The notes under the pieces are model-generated. The model did not search any database, was not told where the DNA came from, and saw only the letters and a program-made list of their open reading frames with translations. A stretch of DNA of 64,000 nucleotides. It comes from Pseudomonas sp. JM0905a. Its GTDB lineage: Bacteria; Pseudomonadota; Gammaproteobacteria; Pseudomonadales; Pseudomonadaceae. The stretch is from assembly GCF_014700075.1 (NCBI RefSeq), contig NZ_JACXBU010000003.1, positions 574,046-638,045 on the forward strand, given 5' to 3'. A program made the translations under genes and the position numbers. This document shows positions 49,401 through 59,778 of the stretch, one piece after another. Position 1 is the stretch's first letter, and each line of letters starts with the position of its first letter.

Positions 49401-49803
49401 ACTTCTGACGCTCGGCCAGTTCGTTGCTGCGCTCGTCCAGCAGCTTTTCCAGCTGCGTGATTTCGGATTTGCCGTAGCGCTCCTTCACCGGCACTGGCGG
49501 GCTGGTTTTCAGCCGTGCCAGTTCTCGCTGGGCCTCGCCGACCAGGCGCGGCGCATCGCTCAGCTGGCGCTTGAGTGCGGCGAGGCTCTTCTCGCTTTCC
49601 TGCTGATTGGCGACGAAAGTCTGGGTCTGTTCATCGATCGAGGGCTTGGCCTGGGCCTCGCCTTCGGCGGGCTTGCTCTCGGCAGGCGCGGCAGCCGGCT
49701 TGGGCAGGCCAGGGGTAGCAGTGGTGGCGGCCTGCAGGTAGGCCGGAGTCAGGCAGAGGCCCAGCAGGGTGGCGGCAATAAAGGTGCGCAAGGAAGCAAT
49801 CAT
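46465..49803 (-). CDS. Large mechanosensitive channel (MscK/YjeP type)
   Basis: A 1112-residue inner-membrane protein. A signal peptide ([25 protein letters not shown]) precedes a roughly 450-residue periplasmic coiled-coil region rich in Q, L and E, then about eleven predicted membrane helices and a C-terminal MscS domain ([29 protein letters not shown], then the beta-domain [23 protein letters not shown]). MscK/MscM-type channels release solutes and K+ under osmotic downshock. The start at ATG 49803 is preferred over TTG 49827 because it yields a clean signal peptide. Next to a K+/H+ antiporter gene. Confidence 0.88.
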   Translation of the reverse strand: [1112 protein letters not shown]

Positions 49804-49890
49804 CGCGATCAGGCAGCTCGGGTTCAAATGCGGCTAATGATATGCCACGGCGGCCGTTGCGGGGCTGCCGGGCACGAGCGGTTGTGATCC

Positions 49891-49912
49891 GGGTTCGCGC
49901 ATTGGCGAACCC
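49891..49912 (-). terminator. Hairpin between the antiporter and mechanosensitive-channel genes
   Basis: GGGTTCGC-GCATTG-GCGAACCC is a perfect 8-bp stem in a 165-base gap. It has no T-run and may be a weak terminator or leader structure; nothing else is evident in the gap. Confidence 0.35.
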
Positions 49913-49968
49913 CTGGTTTCCATGGCGGGGGCCTGAAGGTCCGGGAGGGCCGTCGTAGACGGGTTTCC

Positions 49969-51711
49969 CTAGAGGAACAACCCCGGACGGCCCTGACCTT
50001 CGGGGAATTTGACGCCCACTTTCCGCACCTTGTTCCCTTCCATCAGCGCAACGGTCCAGGTCAGGCCGTTCCACTCCACCTGGTCGCCCACCACCGGTTC
50101 GCCACCGATTTCGTGGGCAATGAAGCGGCCGAGGGGCTGATGGCCGTCCTGCTCGCCGAGCTTCAGGCCATAGAGCGACGCCACGGCGGACAGCTGGGCA
50201 TCGCCTTCCAGCACGAAATCGCCGAAGAAGCGCAGGTCCAGGCCGCGTTGCGGTGCCTGGCTGAACAGCTTGCCCAGGGCCGGGAGGTCATGTTCATGGC
50301 CAACCACGCAGAGGATATCGCCGGCTTCCAGGGTGGTACTGCCCGAGGGGTGCAGCAATTCCCTGCCACGGAACAGTGCCGCGATACGGGTGCCTTCCGG
50401 CATCTTCAATTCGCGCAGGGCGGCACCGATACACCACTTTTCGGCGCCCAGGCGGTAGACGAACAGCTCCCACTCGCTGGTGGGGTGCACTTCCAGGCCG
50501 GCACGGGAAATGGGGGCGGGCTCGGGCGGTACGGTGACGCGCAGCAACTTCGCGGCCCAGGGCAGGCTCGTGCCTTGCAGCACCAGGGACACCAGCACGA
50601 TGAAGAAGGCCACGTTGAAGAACAGCTGGGCGTTGGGCAGTCCGGCCATCAGCGGGAATACCGCGAGAATGATGGGCACCGCGCCTCGCAGTCCCACCCA
50701 CGCGATGAAGGCCTTCTCGCGGTCATGGAAGGCGCGGAACGGCGCCAGGCCAAGGAAGATCGACAGCGGTCGGGCAATCACGATCATCCACAGGGCCAGG
50801 CCCAGGGCCGGCAGGATGATCGGGAAGAGCTCATGGGGCGTCACCAGCAGGCCCAGCACCAGGAACATGCCGATCTGCGCCAGCCAGGTCAGGCCGTCGA
50901 GCATGTGCAGGATGCCGTGGCGGGAACGGATCGGCCGGTTGCCGAGGAACAGGCCGAACAGGTAGACGGCGAGGATGCCGCTGCCGTGCACGGCGTTGGT
51001 CAGGGCGAAAATCAGCAGGCCGCCGGCCACCACCAGCAGGGGGTACAGGCCGTTGGCCAGGGTCAGGCGGTTGATCAGTTGCAGCATCAGCCAGCCGCCG
51101 GCGAAGCCCATCAGGGTGCCGACGCCGAATTGCTGGATGATATGGACGACGAAGCTCCAGCTGAAACCGGACTGACCGGTAGCGAGCATCTCGATCAGGG
51201 TTACCGTGAGGAACACGGCCATGGGGTCGTTGCTGCCCGACTCGATTTCCAGGGTGGCGCTGACCCGTTCGTTGAGGCCGCGTCCGCCGAGCAGGCTGAA
51301 CACCGCCGCCGCGTCGGTGGAGCCGACGATGGCGCCGATCAGGAGGCCTTCCAGGGTGCTCAGGTTGAACAGCCAGGCGGCTGCGACGCCAGTCAAGCCG
51401 GCGGTGACCAGGACCCCGATGGTGGCCAGGGACAACGACGGCCAGAGCGCCACGCGGAAGGTCGCTGCCCGGGTGCGCATGCCGCCGTCGAGCAGGATGA
51501 TCGCGAGCGCCAGGTTGCCCACCAGGTAGGCCTGGGAATAGTTGTTGAAGACGATGCCACCGGGGCCGTCGCTGCCGGCCAGCATGCCGACGACGAGGAA
51601 GACCACCAGGATGGGGACACCGAAGCGTGATCCGAAGGCGCTGACCAGGATGCTCATGCCTACCAGCACCGCGCCGATCAGGAACAGGCTATTGACGGTG
51701 GCGGCATCCAC
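49969..51711 (-). CDS. Potassium/proton antiporter NhaP2 (CvrA type)
   Basis: A 580-residue CPA1 antiporter. Some 12 membrane helices make up residues about 1-400 (including [36 protein letters not shown], the ion-binding region with the paired acidic residues). A TrkA-C (RCK_C) domain follows at about 410-480 and a CorC/HlyC-type domain at about 490-575 ([21 protein letters not shown]). NhaP2 proteins exchange K+ (or Na+) for H+ to control cell K+. Starts [20 protein letters not shown]. Confidence 0.92.
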   Translation of the reverse strand: MDAATVNSLFLIGAVLVGMSILVSAFGSRFGVPILVVFLVVGMLAGSDGPGGIVFNNYSQAYLVGNLALAIILLDGGMRTRAATFRVALWPSLSLATIGVLVTAGLTGVAAAWLFNLSTLEGLLIGAIVGSTDAAAVFSLLGGRGLNERVSATLEIESGSNDPMAVFLTVTLIEMLATGQSGFSWSFVVHIIQQFGVGTLMGFAGGWLMLQLINRLTLANGLYPLLVVAGGLLIFALTNAVHGSGILAVYLFGLFLGNRPIRSRHGILHMLDGLTWLAQIGMFLVLGLLVTPHELFPIILPALGLALWMIVIARPLSIFLGLAPFRAFHDREKAFIAWVGLRGAVPIILAVFPLMAGLPNAQLFFNVAFFIVLVSLVLQGTSLPWAAKLLRVTVPPEPAPISRAGLEVHPTSEWELFVYRLGAEKWCIGAALRELKMPEGTRIAALFRGRELLHPSGSTTLEAGDILCVVGHEHDLPALGKLFSQAPQRGLDLRFFGDFVLEGDAQLSAVASLYGLKLGEQDGHQPLGRFIAHEIGGEPVVGDQVEWNGLTWTVALMEGNKVRKVGVKFPEGQGRPGLFL

Positions 51712-51886
51712 TGGCGGCTCCTTGCATTAGGGGGATGGACTACGGGACATGCAGGGGGCGCATGCCGAGGAATTCTAACCTGCCGGTGGCAAGGCTCTGC
51801 AAGATTTCATGCAGGGTTCTTGCCAGCGTGAGGAAGCTGTTGGGCAGGCGAAGTGGTTCGAGGTTCCCGGAAGGGGATAAAGGACG

Positions 51887-51943
51887 ATGAAGAAACGAGC
51901 GATGGCGTTTCGGGTGCCGTTATTGGCGTTTCCCCAGGTGTAA
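51887..51943 (+). CDS. Possible 18-residue small ORF (low confidence)
   Basis: ATG at 51887 with AAGGA just upstream opens MKKRAMAFRVPLLAFPQV then stop. The start is basic and hydrophobic like a leader peptide, and it runs into the terminator of the convergent acyl-CoA dehydrogenase gene. No following gene on this strand is available for it to control, and chance is a good alternative. The remainder of the 279-base gap (51712-51990) shows nothing distinct. Confidence 0.15.
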   Translation: MKKRAMAFRVPLLAFPQV

Positions 51944-51970
51944 TAAAAAAGCCCCGCATGTGCGCGGGGC
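51941..51970 (-). terminator. Intrinsic terminator of the acyl-CoA dehydrogenase gene
   Basis: GCCCCGC-ATGTGC-GCGGGGC is followed on minus by TTTTTTATT. It lies 21 bases after the stop at 51991. Confidence 0.88.
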
Positions 51971-51990
51971 GTGAAGAACCCTGGAAAGGG

Positions 51991-53793
<1,803 letters not shown>

Positions 53794-53898
53794 GATGGCT
53801 CTCCGGTAGGATCAGCCGAGTCTAGAACGGTGAATTAAGGGCGCCTAGCAACATCCATGAGCGTGATAAAGCCGGTGAAGCCGTGGTGAACCCGGGAC

Positions 53899-53907
53899 TG
53901 GTAGAAT
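53899..53907 (+). promoter_or_regulatory. Candidate extended -10 promoter of rlmJ
   Basis: TGG-TAGAAT ends 22 bases before the rlmJ ATG. No good -35 is present, as is usual for extended -10 promoters. The predicted leader is about 16 bases. Confidence 0.35.
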
Positions 53908-53929
53908 GCGCGCCTTGCGAGGACTCCCC

Positions 53930-54769
53930 ATGAACTACCGCCATGCCTTCCACGCCGGCAACCATGCCGACGTGCTCAAACACTTCACCCTGGCCCGCCT
54001 TATCGCACTGTTGTCGCGCAAGGAGGCACCCTTCGCCTACCTGGACAGCCATGCCGGCGTCGGCCTCTACGACCTCCTGGGTGACCAGGCTAGCCGCACC
54101 GACGAATGGCGCGAAGGCATCGGCCGCCTGTGGGACCTGCCCGACCTGCCGGCGCCCATGGCGGATTACCTGAAGGTCATCCGCGAACTGAACCCGGACG
54201 GCAGCCTGCGCTACTACCCCGGTTCGCCTGAGCTGGCGCGGCGTCTGACGCGTCCACAGGACCGGCTGCAGTTGAACGAAAAACACCCCGAAGATGGCCA
54301 GTCGCTGAAAGACAACATGGCCGGTGACCGCCGCGTTGCCGTGCACCTGGGCGAGGGCTGGCACATCGCGCGGGCGCTGCTGCCGGTGGCGGAGAAGCGC
54401 GCGCTGATGCTGATCGACCCGCCGTTCGAGAAGGCCGACGAACTGGAGCGCTGCGTCACTTCCCTCGGCGAAGCCATTGGCCGCATGCGCCAGACGGTGG
54501 TCGCCATCTGGTATCCGATCAAGGACCAGCGCCAACTCAAGCGCTTCTACCAGGGCCTGCAGGCCAGCGGTGCGCCGAAGATGCTGCGGGCGGAATTGCG
54601 CGTGCATGCGGCCGACACCGCCGATTCCGGGCTGAACGGTTCCGGGCTGGCCATCGCCAACCCGCCCTGGGGCATCGAAGACGAGCTTCGCCAGACCCTG
54701 CCCTGGCTTGCCGAGCACCTGGCGCAGAGCAAGGGCGGCTGGCAGCTGGACTGGCTGATCGAAGAGTGA
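53930..54769 (+). CDS. rlmJ: 23S rRNA (adenine2030-N6)-methyltransferase RlmJ
   Basis: A 279-residue SAM-dependent methyltransferase modifying A2030 of 23S rRNA. Typical start MNYRHAFHAGNHADVLKHFTL, then YLDSHAGVGLYDL and the catalytic DPPF in LMLIDPPFEKADELE. The C-terminal NGSGLAIANPPWGIEDEL is family-specific. ATG 53930 is chosen over the in-frame ATG at 53906. Convergent with the HD-GYP gene 22 bases away. Confidence 0.95.
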   Translation: MNYRHAFHAGNHADVLKHFTLARLIALLSRKEAPFAYLDSHAGVGLYDLLGDQASRTDEWREGIGRLWDLPDLPAPMADYLKVIRELNPDGSLRYYPGSPELARRLTRPQDRLQLNEKHPEDGQSLKDNMAGDRRVAVHLGEGWHIARALLPVAEKRALMLIDPPFEKADELERCVTSLGEAIGRMRQTVVAIWYPIKDQRQLKRFYQGLQASGAPKMLRAELRVHAADTADSGLNGSGLAIANPPWGIEDELRQTLPWLAEHLAQSKGGWQLDWLIEE

Positions 54770-54791
54770 TCCGGGCCGGCCGCGTTCGGCC

Positions 54792-56039
54792 TCAGCTGCG
54801 GCCGGGCTGCGGTTCGATGTAGTAGCTCAGTTGCCGGCGCGGGCTGAGGTACTCCAGGACCTCCAGCGGCAATTGCGCCGGACGCAGGCTGCGGGCGATG
54901 GACAGGCGTGGTTCCTGCTCCAGGTCCAGGATCAGCGCCTCCTGCTTGGGAATGGCGGGGTCATGGAGGATCAACGTCGGTTTCAGCGGCTGGGCAGGGC
55001 TCACGCCCAGCACCAGGGCGTAGCGTTCATCATCCAGCTGGACCAGGCTGCCGGGCGGATAGACGCCCATGGCGCGGATGAAGGCTTTCAGCGCCACCTC
55101 GTCGAAGCGATGGCGCTGCTGCTTGAACATCAGCGCCAAGGCCTCGTGGGGACTCAGGGCCGTGCGTGGGTCGAGCGGGTTGCACAGGTTGTCGAACTGG
55201 TTGGCGATGGCCACCAGCTTGCTCAGGCGGCCGATGCCCGCTTCCTTGAGACCGCGCGGGTAGCCGCTGCCATCGCAGTGCTCGTGGTGCTCGTGGATGA
55301 TCCGCAGCACTTCGTCATCGAGCATCAGTCGCTGGCCCATCTTCAGGCCGAAGTCGGTATGCAATTGCAGGAATTGTTGTTCGGGCTTGGTCAGCGGCTC
55401 GCTTTTGAACAGCACCTTGCTCGGGACGTCCATCTTGCCGATGTCGTGCAGCAGCGCGCCTAGCCCCAGGCTGTGGCAGGCCTCGGTGTCCAGCCCGAGC
55501 TGGCGGCCCAGCAGCAGGGACAGCACGGTGACGTTCAGGGCGTGGAAGTAGCTGTCCTCGGCGGCCTTGCCGGTGATGCTGTGGAGGACCGCCCCCGGCT
55601 GGCCCAGCAGAGTTTCCACCAGTTCGCCGACGATGGCGCCCGCCTGCTTCACGGCCTCTTCCGGCCGGCTGCGCAAGGTCTGGTTGAGCGACTTGACCTG
55701 CAGGCTGGCCTGGATGAAACGCCGGTCCACTTCGGCTACGCGCTGGCGCAGCAGGCGGAGCTTCTCGGTTCTGGCTTCGCGCGCGCGGGCGTCCGGATCT
55801 TCCACAACCGGCGGCGGCGGTGCCTCGGGAGCGGTAACGGGCAGGGGCTCGCAATCGCTGCGGGCCGGGTCATAGCGCAGTCGCTGGAGCCCGAGGGCCT
55901 GTAGCGCCCGAACCTGCGCTTCGTCCTTGATCTTGAAGTTGCTGAAGGCGAAGTCGTGCTCCCACCAGCCCAACTCCAGTTGGATATAGAGGCCGATGCG
56001 GAGTTGTTCGGGCTGGATGTAATGGGGACGGGGCGGCAT
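54792..56039 (-). CDS. HD-GYP domain protein (probable c-di-GMP phosphodiesterase)
   Basis: A 415-residue protein with an N-terminal DUF3391 domain ([17 protein letters not shown], about residues 7-60), a linker coiled coil at about 85-125, and an HD-GYP domain at about 140-330. Catalytic features are complete: His166 (FHALNV), His198-Asp199 (LLHDIGKMD), His251-His252-Glu (EHHEH) and GYP at 259-261, so activity on c-di-GMP is likely. No membrane segment. It lies downstream of msrA and close to another c-di-GMP enzyme gene (DipA type). From memory it is absent at this place in PAO1. Confidence 0.9.
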   Translation of the reverse strand: MPPRPHYIQPEQLRIGLYIQLELGWWEHDFAFSNFKIKDEAQVRALQALGLQRLRYDPARSDCEPLPVTAPEAPPPPVVEDPDARAREARTEKLRLLRQRVAEVDRRFIQASLQVKSLNQTLRSRPEEAVKQAGAIVGELVETLLGQPGAVLHSITGKAAEDSYFHALNVTVLSLLLGRQLGLDTEACHSLGLGALLHDIGKMDVPSKVLFKSEPLTKPEQQFLQLHTDFGLKMGQRLMLDDEVLRIIHEHHEHCDGSGYPRGLKEAGIGRLSKLVAIANQFDNLCNPLDPRTALSPHEALALMFKQQRHRFDEVALKAFIRAMGVYPPGSLVQLDDERYALVLGVSPAQPLKPTLILHDPAIPKQEALILDLEQEPRLSIARSLRPAQLPLEVLEYLSPRRQLSYYIEPQPGRS

Positions 56040-56106
56040 ACCGAGTGACTGGTGGCTACTGGCCAGTGGAGTCTAATCCTTCGGCAACCGCCCTGCCTGC
56101 CCTTCT

Positions 56107-56754
56107 TCAGTCGGGCAGACACACTCCGGTGCCACCCAGGCCGCAATAGCCGCCGGGGTTCTTCGCCAGGTACTGCTGGTGATAGGCCTCGGCGTAATAG
56201 AAGGCGGGCGCTTCTCCGATTTCCGTGGTGATGGCGCCGAAGCCGGACCTTTCCAGCTCGGCCTGGAAAAGCGCCTGGCTGGCGCGGGCGGCGGCCAGTT
56301 GGGCCTCGTCGTAGCAGTAGATCGCCGAGCGGTACTGGGTGCCGACGTCATTGCCCTGGCGCATGCCCTGGGTCGGGTTGTGGGCTTCCCAGAACACCTT
56401 CAGCAACTGCTCGAAGCTGGTTTCCTGTGGGTCGAACACCACCAGCACCACTTCGGTGTGCCCGGTCAGGCCGGAGCAGACTTCGTCATAGGTGGGGTTC
56501 GGCGTAAAACCGCCGGCGTAACCCACGGCAGTGGTCCAGACCCCCGGCTGTTGCCAGAAGCGCCGCTCGGCACCCCAGAAGCAGCCGAGGCCGAACTGGG
56601 CCATTTGCAGGCCGGCGGGGAAGGGGCCTTGCAGCGGGCGACCGTTGACGTAATGGCTGTCGGGCACTGGCATCGGCGTTTCGCGGCCGGGCAGCGCCTG
56701 TGCGGCGCTGGGCAGCTCGAGTTTGTGGGCGAGTATTTGCGAACGCAGGACCAT
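56107..56754 (-). CDS. msrA: Peptide methionine-S-sulfoxide reductase MsrA
   Basis: A 215-residue repair enzyme reducing methionine S-sulfoxide in proteins. Catalytic Cys58 is in [39 protein letters not shown] is diagnostic, and a C-terminal resolving Cys lies in [14 protein letters not shown]. The start ATG 56754 ([24 protein letters not shown]) agrees with the N-terminal extension typical of proteobacterial MsrA; the longer frame is rejected. Between the DipA-type and HD-GYP genes on minus. Confidence 0.95.
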   Translation of the reverse strand: MVLRSQILAHKLELPSAAQALPGRETPMPVPDSHYVNGRPLQGPFPAGLQMAQFGLGCFWGAERRFWQQPGVWTTAVGYAGGFTPNPTYDEVCSGLTGHTEVVLVVFDPQETSFEQLLKVFWEAHNPTQGMRQGNDVGTQYRSAIYCYDEAQLAAARASQALFQAELERSGFGAITTEIGEAPAFYYAEAYHQQYLAKNPGGYCGLGGTGVCLPD

Positions 56755-56824
56755 CAGCCATCTCCTCGGGAATGCAATGAAGCCCGATGTTACCCCGATT
56801 GCGCGGTGGTATTTCAACGGCTGA

Positions 56825-59521
56825 TCAGACGCCTTTGCGGCAGGGGTAGCGGCCGAGGTTCTCGAACAGGTGCTTGCCGGAAATCGGTTTGTCGAAGAGG
56901 TAGCCCTGGCCGACATCGCAGTGCTGGCGACGCAGGAAGCCAAGCTGGGCCGCGGTTTCGATGCCTTCGGCGACGACCTTGAGCTTGAGCTTGTGGGCCA
57001 TGGCGATCACCGCCGAGGTGATTTCCTTGTCGTCCTGGTTCTCGGGAATGTCCTTGATGAAGCTGCGATCGATCTTGATCACGTCGATGGGGAATTTCTT
57101 CAGGTAGCTCAACGACGAGTAGCCGGTACCGAAATCGTCCATCGCCAGGGTCAGGCCCAGGCTCTTCAGGTTATTGAGCTGGTGACGGGTCTCGTCGGTG
57201 GCTTCCAGCAGCAGGCCTTCGGTGAGTTCCAGCTCCAGGCGCTTGGGCGGCAGCTGTTCTTCGTTGAGGATGGCGGCGATGGAGCCCACCAGATCGGGGT
57301 CGCTGAACTGCTTCGGCGACAGGTTGATCGCCACTTGCAGATCCCCGAGGCCGGCGGCGGTGAGGCGCTTGCTCATCCGGCAGGCCTCGCGGATCACCCA
57401 TTTGCCGATGGGGATGATCATGCCGGTTTCTTCCGCGACGCTGATGAACTGGTCCGGGCTGATCATGCCCTTCTCCGGGTGGTGCCAGCGCAGCAGGGCT
57501 TCCATGCCGAGCAACTGGCCGCTCTTGAGGCACAGCTTGGGCTGGTAGAAGACTTCCAGCTCGTTCTGGGCCAGGGCGCGGCGCAGGTTGTTCTCGACGA
57601 ACAGCTTGTAGCTGGCTTCGGCGTTCAGCGCCTCGGTGAACAACTGGAGCTGGTGCTTGCCGTTGGCCTTGGCCTTGTGCAGGGCGAGGCCCGCGTGCTT
57701 CATCAGGGTCTGGGGGTCGCGTCCGTGCAGCGGTGCGCAGGCGAGGCCCAGGGAGCCGGTGACGCTGATCAGCTGGTTGTCGACGAACAGCGGCTTGTCC
57801 AGGGTTTGCAGGACCTGGGCGGCGATCTTCTGGCCACTCTCCAGGTCGGCGCCGTCGAGCAGCACGGCGAATTCGTTGCTGGCAAAACGCGCCAGGACGC
57901 CATTGGGGGAAAGACTGTTGCGCAGGCGCCGCGCCAGGCTGACCAGCAGTTTGTCGCCGGTCTGGTGGCCGAGGCTGTCGTTGATCCGCTTGAAGTTGTC
58001 GATGTCCACCAGCAGCAGGCAGAGCGGCGTGTCGCGGTCGCTGTGGAAGCGCTCTTCGACGGTGCGGATGAAATAGGGGCGGTTGCCGAGGCCGGTGAGG
58101 TTGTCGGTGTAGGCCAGCTTCTCGATGCGCTGCTGCGCCAGCTTGCTCTGGGTGACGTCCTCGTAGATGCCGATGTAATGGGTGAGCTCGCCGTGCTCGC
58201 CGAACACCTTGGAAATCGACAGCTGGCCCCAGTAGGGCTCGAGGTTCTTGCGCCGGCTGCGGAACTCGCCCTGCCAGCTGTTGCAAGCCGCCAGCCCTGA
58301 ACTGGTATCGAACAGAAGCTCACTGAGGTTCTCCAGCGCCGGCAGGTCCGACAGGCGTCGGCCATGCACTTCATCGGCGCTGTACTGGGTGATGGCGGTG
58401 AAGCTCGGGTTGACGTACTCCACCAGGCCGTCGCGATCCACCAGCAGGAAGGCGCTGGCGCTCTGCTCCACAGCGCGCTGGAACAAATGCAGGGCACTGG
58501 TGGCGTGACGTCGCTGCTGATTCACCAGGACCTGGGCGAACTGGTCGGCCAGCTCGCCGGCGAAGGCAATCTCGTCGACCTGCCAGACGCGGGAGGTGCC
58601 GATGTGTTCCAGGCAGAGCACGCCGACCACCTCGCCGCCGACGCGGATGCTGGCGTCGAGCAGGGCGGTGATGCCCTCGGGCCTGAGGTATCCCTGGGCC
58701 AGCTCGCTGGTGCGGGGATCGATCTGGGCATTGTGGGCGTCGATGGCACGGCCGCTGTGCAGGGCTTCCAGGTAGCGCGGGAACGGGCTCATATCCATGG
58801 TGCCCGGGTGTTCGTGGTGGTCTTCGTTGCGGCGGAACAGGCTGACCGCCGCCAGTTGGCTGCCGTCGAGCATCCAGATGCTGGCGCGCGCCACGTCATA
58901 GGCTTCGCAGGCCGCCTGGGTGATGAGTCGCGCGGCTTCCTCGGCCGGATTGCTGGAGGTGTAGCGATGGCGCGCCAGGCGCACGATCAGGCTCTGCTGG
59001 GCGCGGGAGCGGATCAGGTGCTGCAGGTGGTCATCCTTGGAGCGCTGGAAGAGTTCCAGTGACGTGCGCAACTGGCTGTTCTGCGCCTCCAGGTCGAGGT
59101 TCTTCAGCCGGTCCTTGTTTTCGGTGGGCTCGTTCACCACCAGCAGGTAGCCGCGCAAGAGCTGCCGTCCGTGCTGTTGGAAGGTCTCTCCGACCTCCTG
59201 CAGGCACAGCGGGCCGTCGGGGGCGTGCAAGGTGTACTGGATGGAGTAGTGGGGATGTCGGGCCAGTTGCAGCTGCACGTCGTCGTGCAGCCGGTAGCGG
59301 CTTTCCGGTTCCATCAGGCTGGCGTAGGGCGCATCGATCAGGGCGCAGAGTTCGCTCGCCGGCAGGCCCAGGGTGCGTTCGCAGGTCGGATCGAGGAAAA
59401 GCATCGCCCAGCTGGCTTCATTGAGCCGCTCGAAACGCATCAGGCCCAGCCTCGACGGGACGGGCAACTGCGTCACTATCTCGGCCACCGTACGGCTGGC
59501 GGCATCGGGATGGCTCTTCAT
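56825..59521 (-). CDS. dipA: DipA-type GAF/PAS/GGDEF/EAL phosphodiesterase
   Basis: An 898-residue cytoplasmic signalling protein: PAS-like region at about 25-125, GAF at about 175-330, PAS at about 335-455, a diguanylate-cyclase-fold domain at about 460-620, and EAL at about 635-885. The GGDEF site is replaced by SNEF ([11 protein letters not shown]), so it cannot make c-di-GMP. The EAL motif EALLRWHHP and [10 protein letters not shown] are intact, so it should degrade it. This architecture and its position next to msrA and aceF match P. aeruginosa DipA, which is needed for biofilm dispersion. ATG 59521 ([16 protein letters not shown]) is used instead of GTG 59539. Confidence 0.92.
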   Translation of the reverse strand: MKSHPDAASRTVAEIVTQLPVPSRLGLMRFERLNEASWAMLFLDPTCERTLGLPASELCALIDAPYASLMEPESRYRLHDDVQLQLARHPHYSIQYTLHAPDGPLCLQEVGETFQQHGRQLLRGYLLVVNEPTENKDRLKNLDLEAQNSQLRTSLELFQRSKDDHLQHLIRSRAQQSLIVRLARHRYTSSNPAEEAARLITQAACEAYDVARASIWMLDGSQLAAVSLFRRNEDHHEHPGTMDMSPFPRYLEALHSGRAIDAHNAQIDPRTSELAQGYLRPEGITALLDASIRVGGEVVGVLCLEHIGTSRVWQVDEIAFAGELADQFAQVLVNQQRRHATSALHLFQRAVEQSASAFLLVDRDGLVEYVNPSFTAITQYSADEVHGRRLSDLPALENLSELLFDTSSGLAACNSWQGEFRSRRKNLEPYWGQLSISKVFGEHGELTHYIGIYEDVTQSKLAQQRIEKLAYTDNLTGLGNRPYFIRTVEERFHSDRDTPLCLLLVDIDNFKRINDSLGHQTGDKLLVSLARRLRNSLSPNGVLARFASNEFAVLLDGADLESGQKIAAQVLQTLDKPLFVDNQLISVTGSLGLACAPLHGRDPQTLMKHAGLALHKAKANGKHQLQLFTEALNAEASYKLFVENNLRRALAQNELEVFYQPKLCLKSGQLLGMEALLRWHHPEKGMISPDQFISVAEETGMIIPIGKWVIREACRMSKRLTAAGLGDLQVAINLSPKQFSDPDLVGSIAAILNEEQLPPKRLELELTEGLLLEATDETRHQLNNLKSLGLTLAMDDFGTGYSSLSYLKKFPIDVIKIDRSFIKDIPENQDDKEITSAVIAMAHKLKLKVVAEGIETAAQLGFLRRQHCDVGQGYLFDKPISGKHLFENLGRYPCRKGV

Positions 59522-59710
59522 CGGGCGCTGGGCTTCCACTTCTCTGACCGGGAGAGGGTCCGGCCTACATCATCAAAGCATCGGGCAAGGGTGCATCATG
59601 ATGATGGCACTGGCAAGCGCGCCGCGCGGTGCAATTCGCGAGCGGATGAGGGGCAGCAGGAACTGTGCGTGAGCGCACAGTCGACGTATGGGCGGGGCTG
59701 TCGAACGGTC

Positions 59711-59741
59711 AAAAAAAACCCCGCCTCAGGGGGGCGGGGTT
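59711..59741 (-). terminator. Intrinsic terminator of aceEF
   Basis: AACCCCGCC pairs with GGCGGGGTT around a 7-base loop, and on minus it is followed by a run of eight T (59711-59718). It lies about 40 bases after the aceF stop. The rest of the 59522-59778 gap must hold the dipA promoter, but I could not identify it. Confidence 0.9.
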
Positions 59742-59778
59742 GAGGTACGAGCGTGGCGTGCTCGCGAATAGCAACGAG

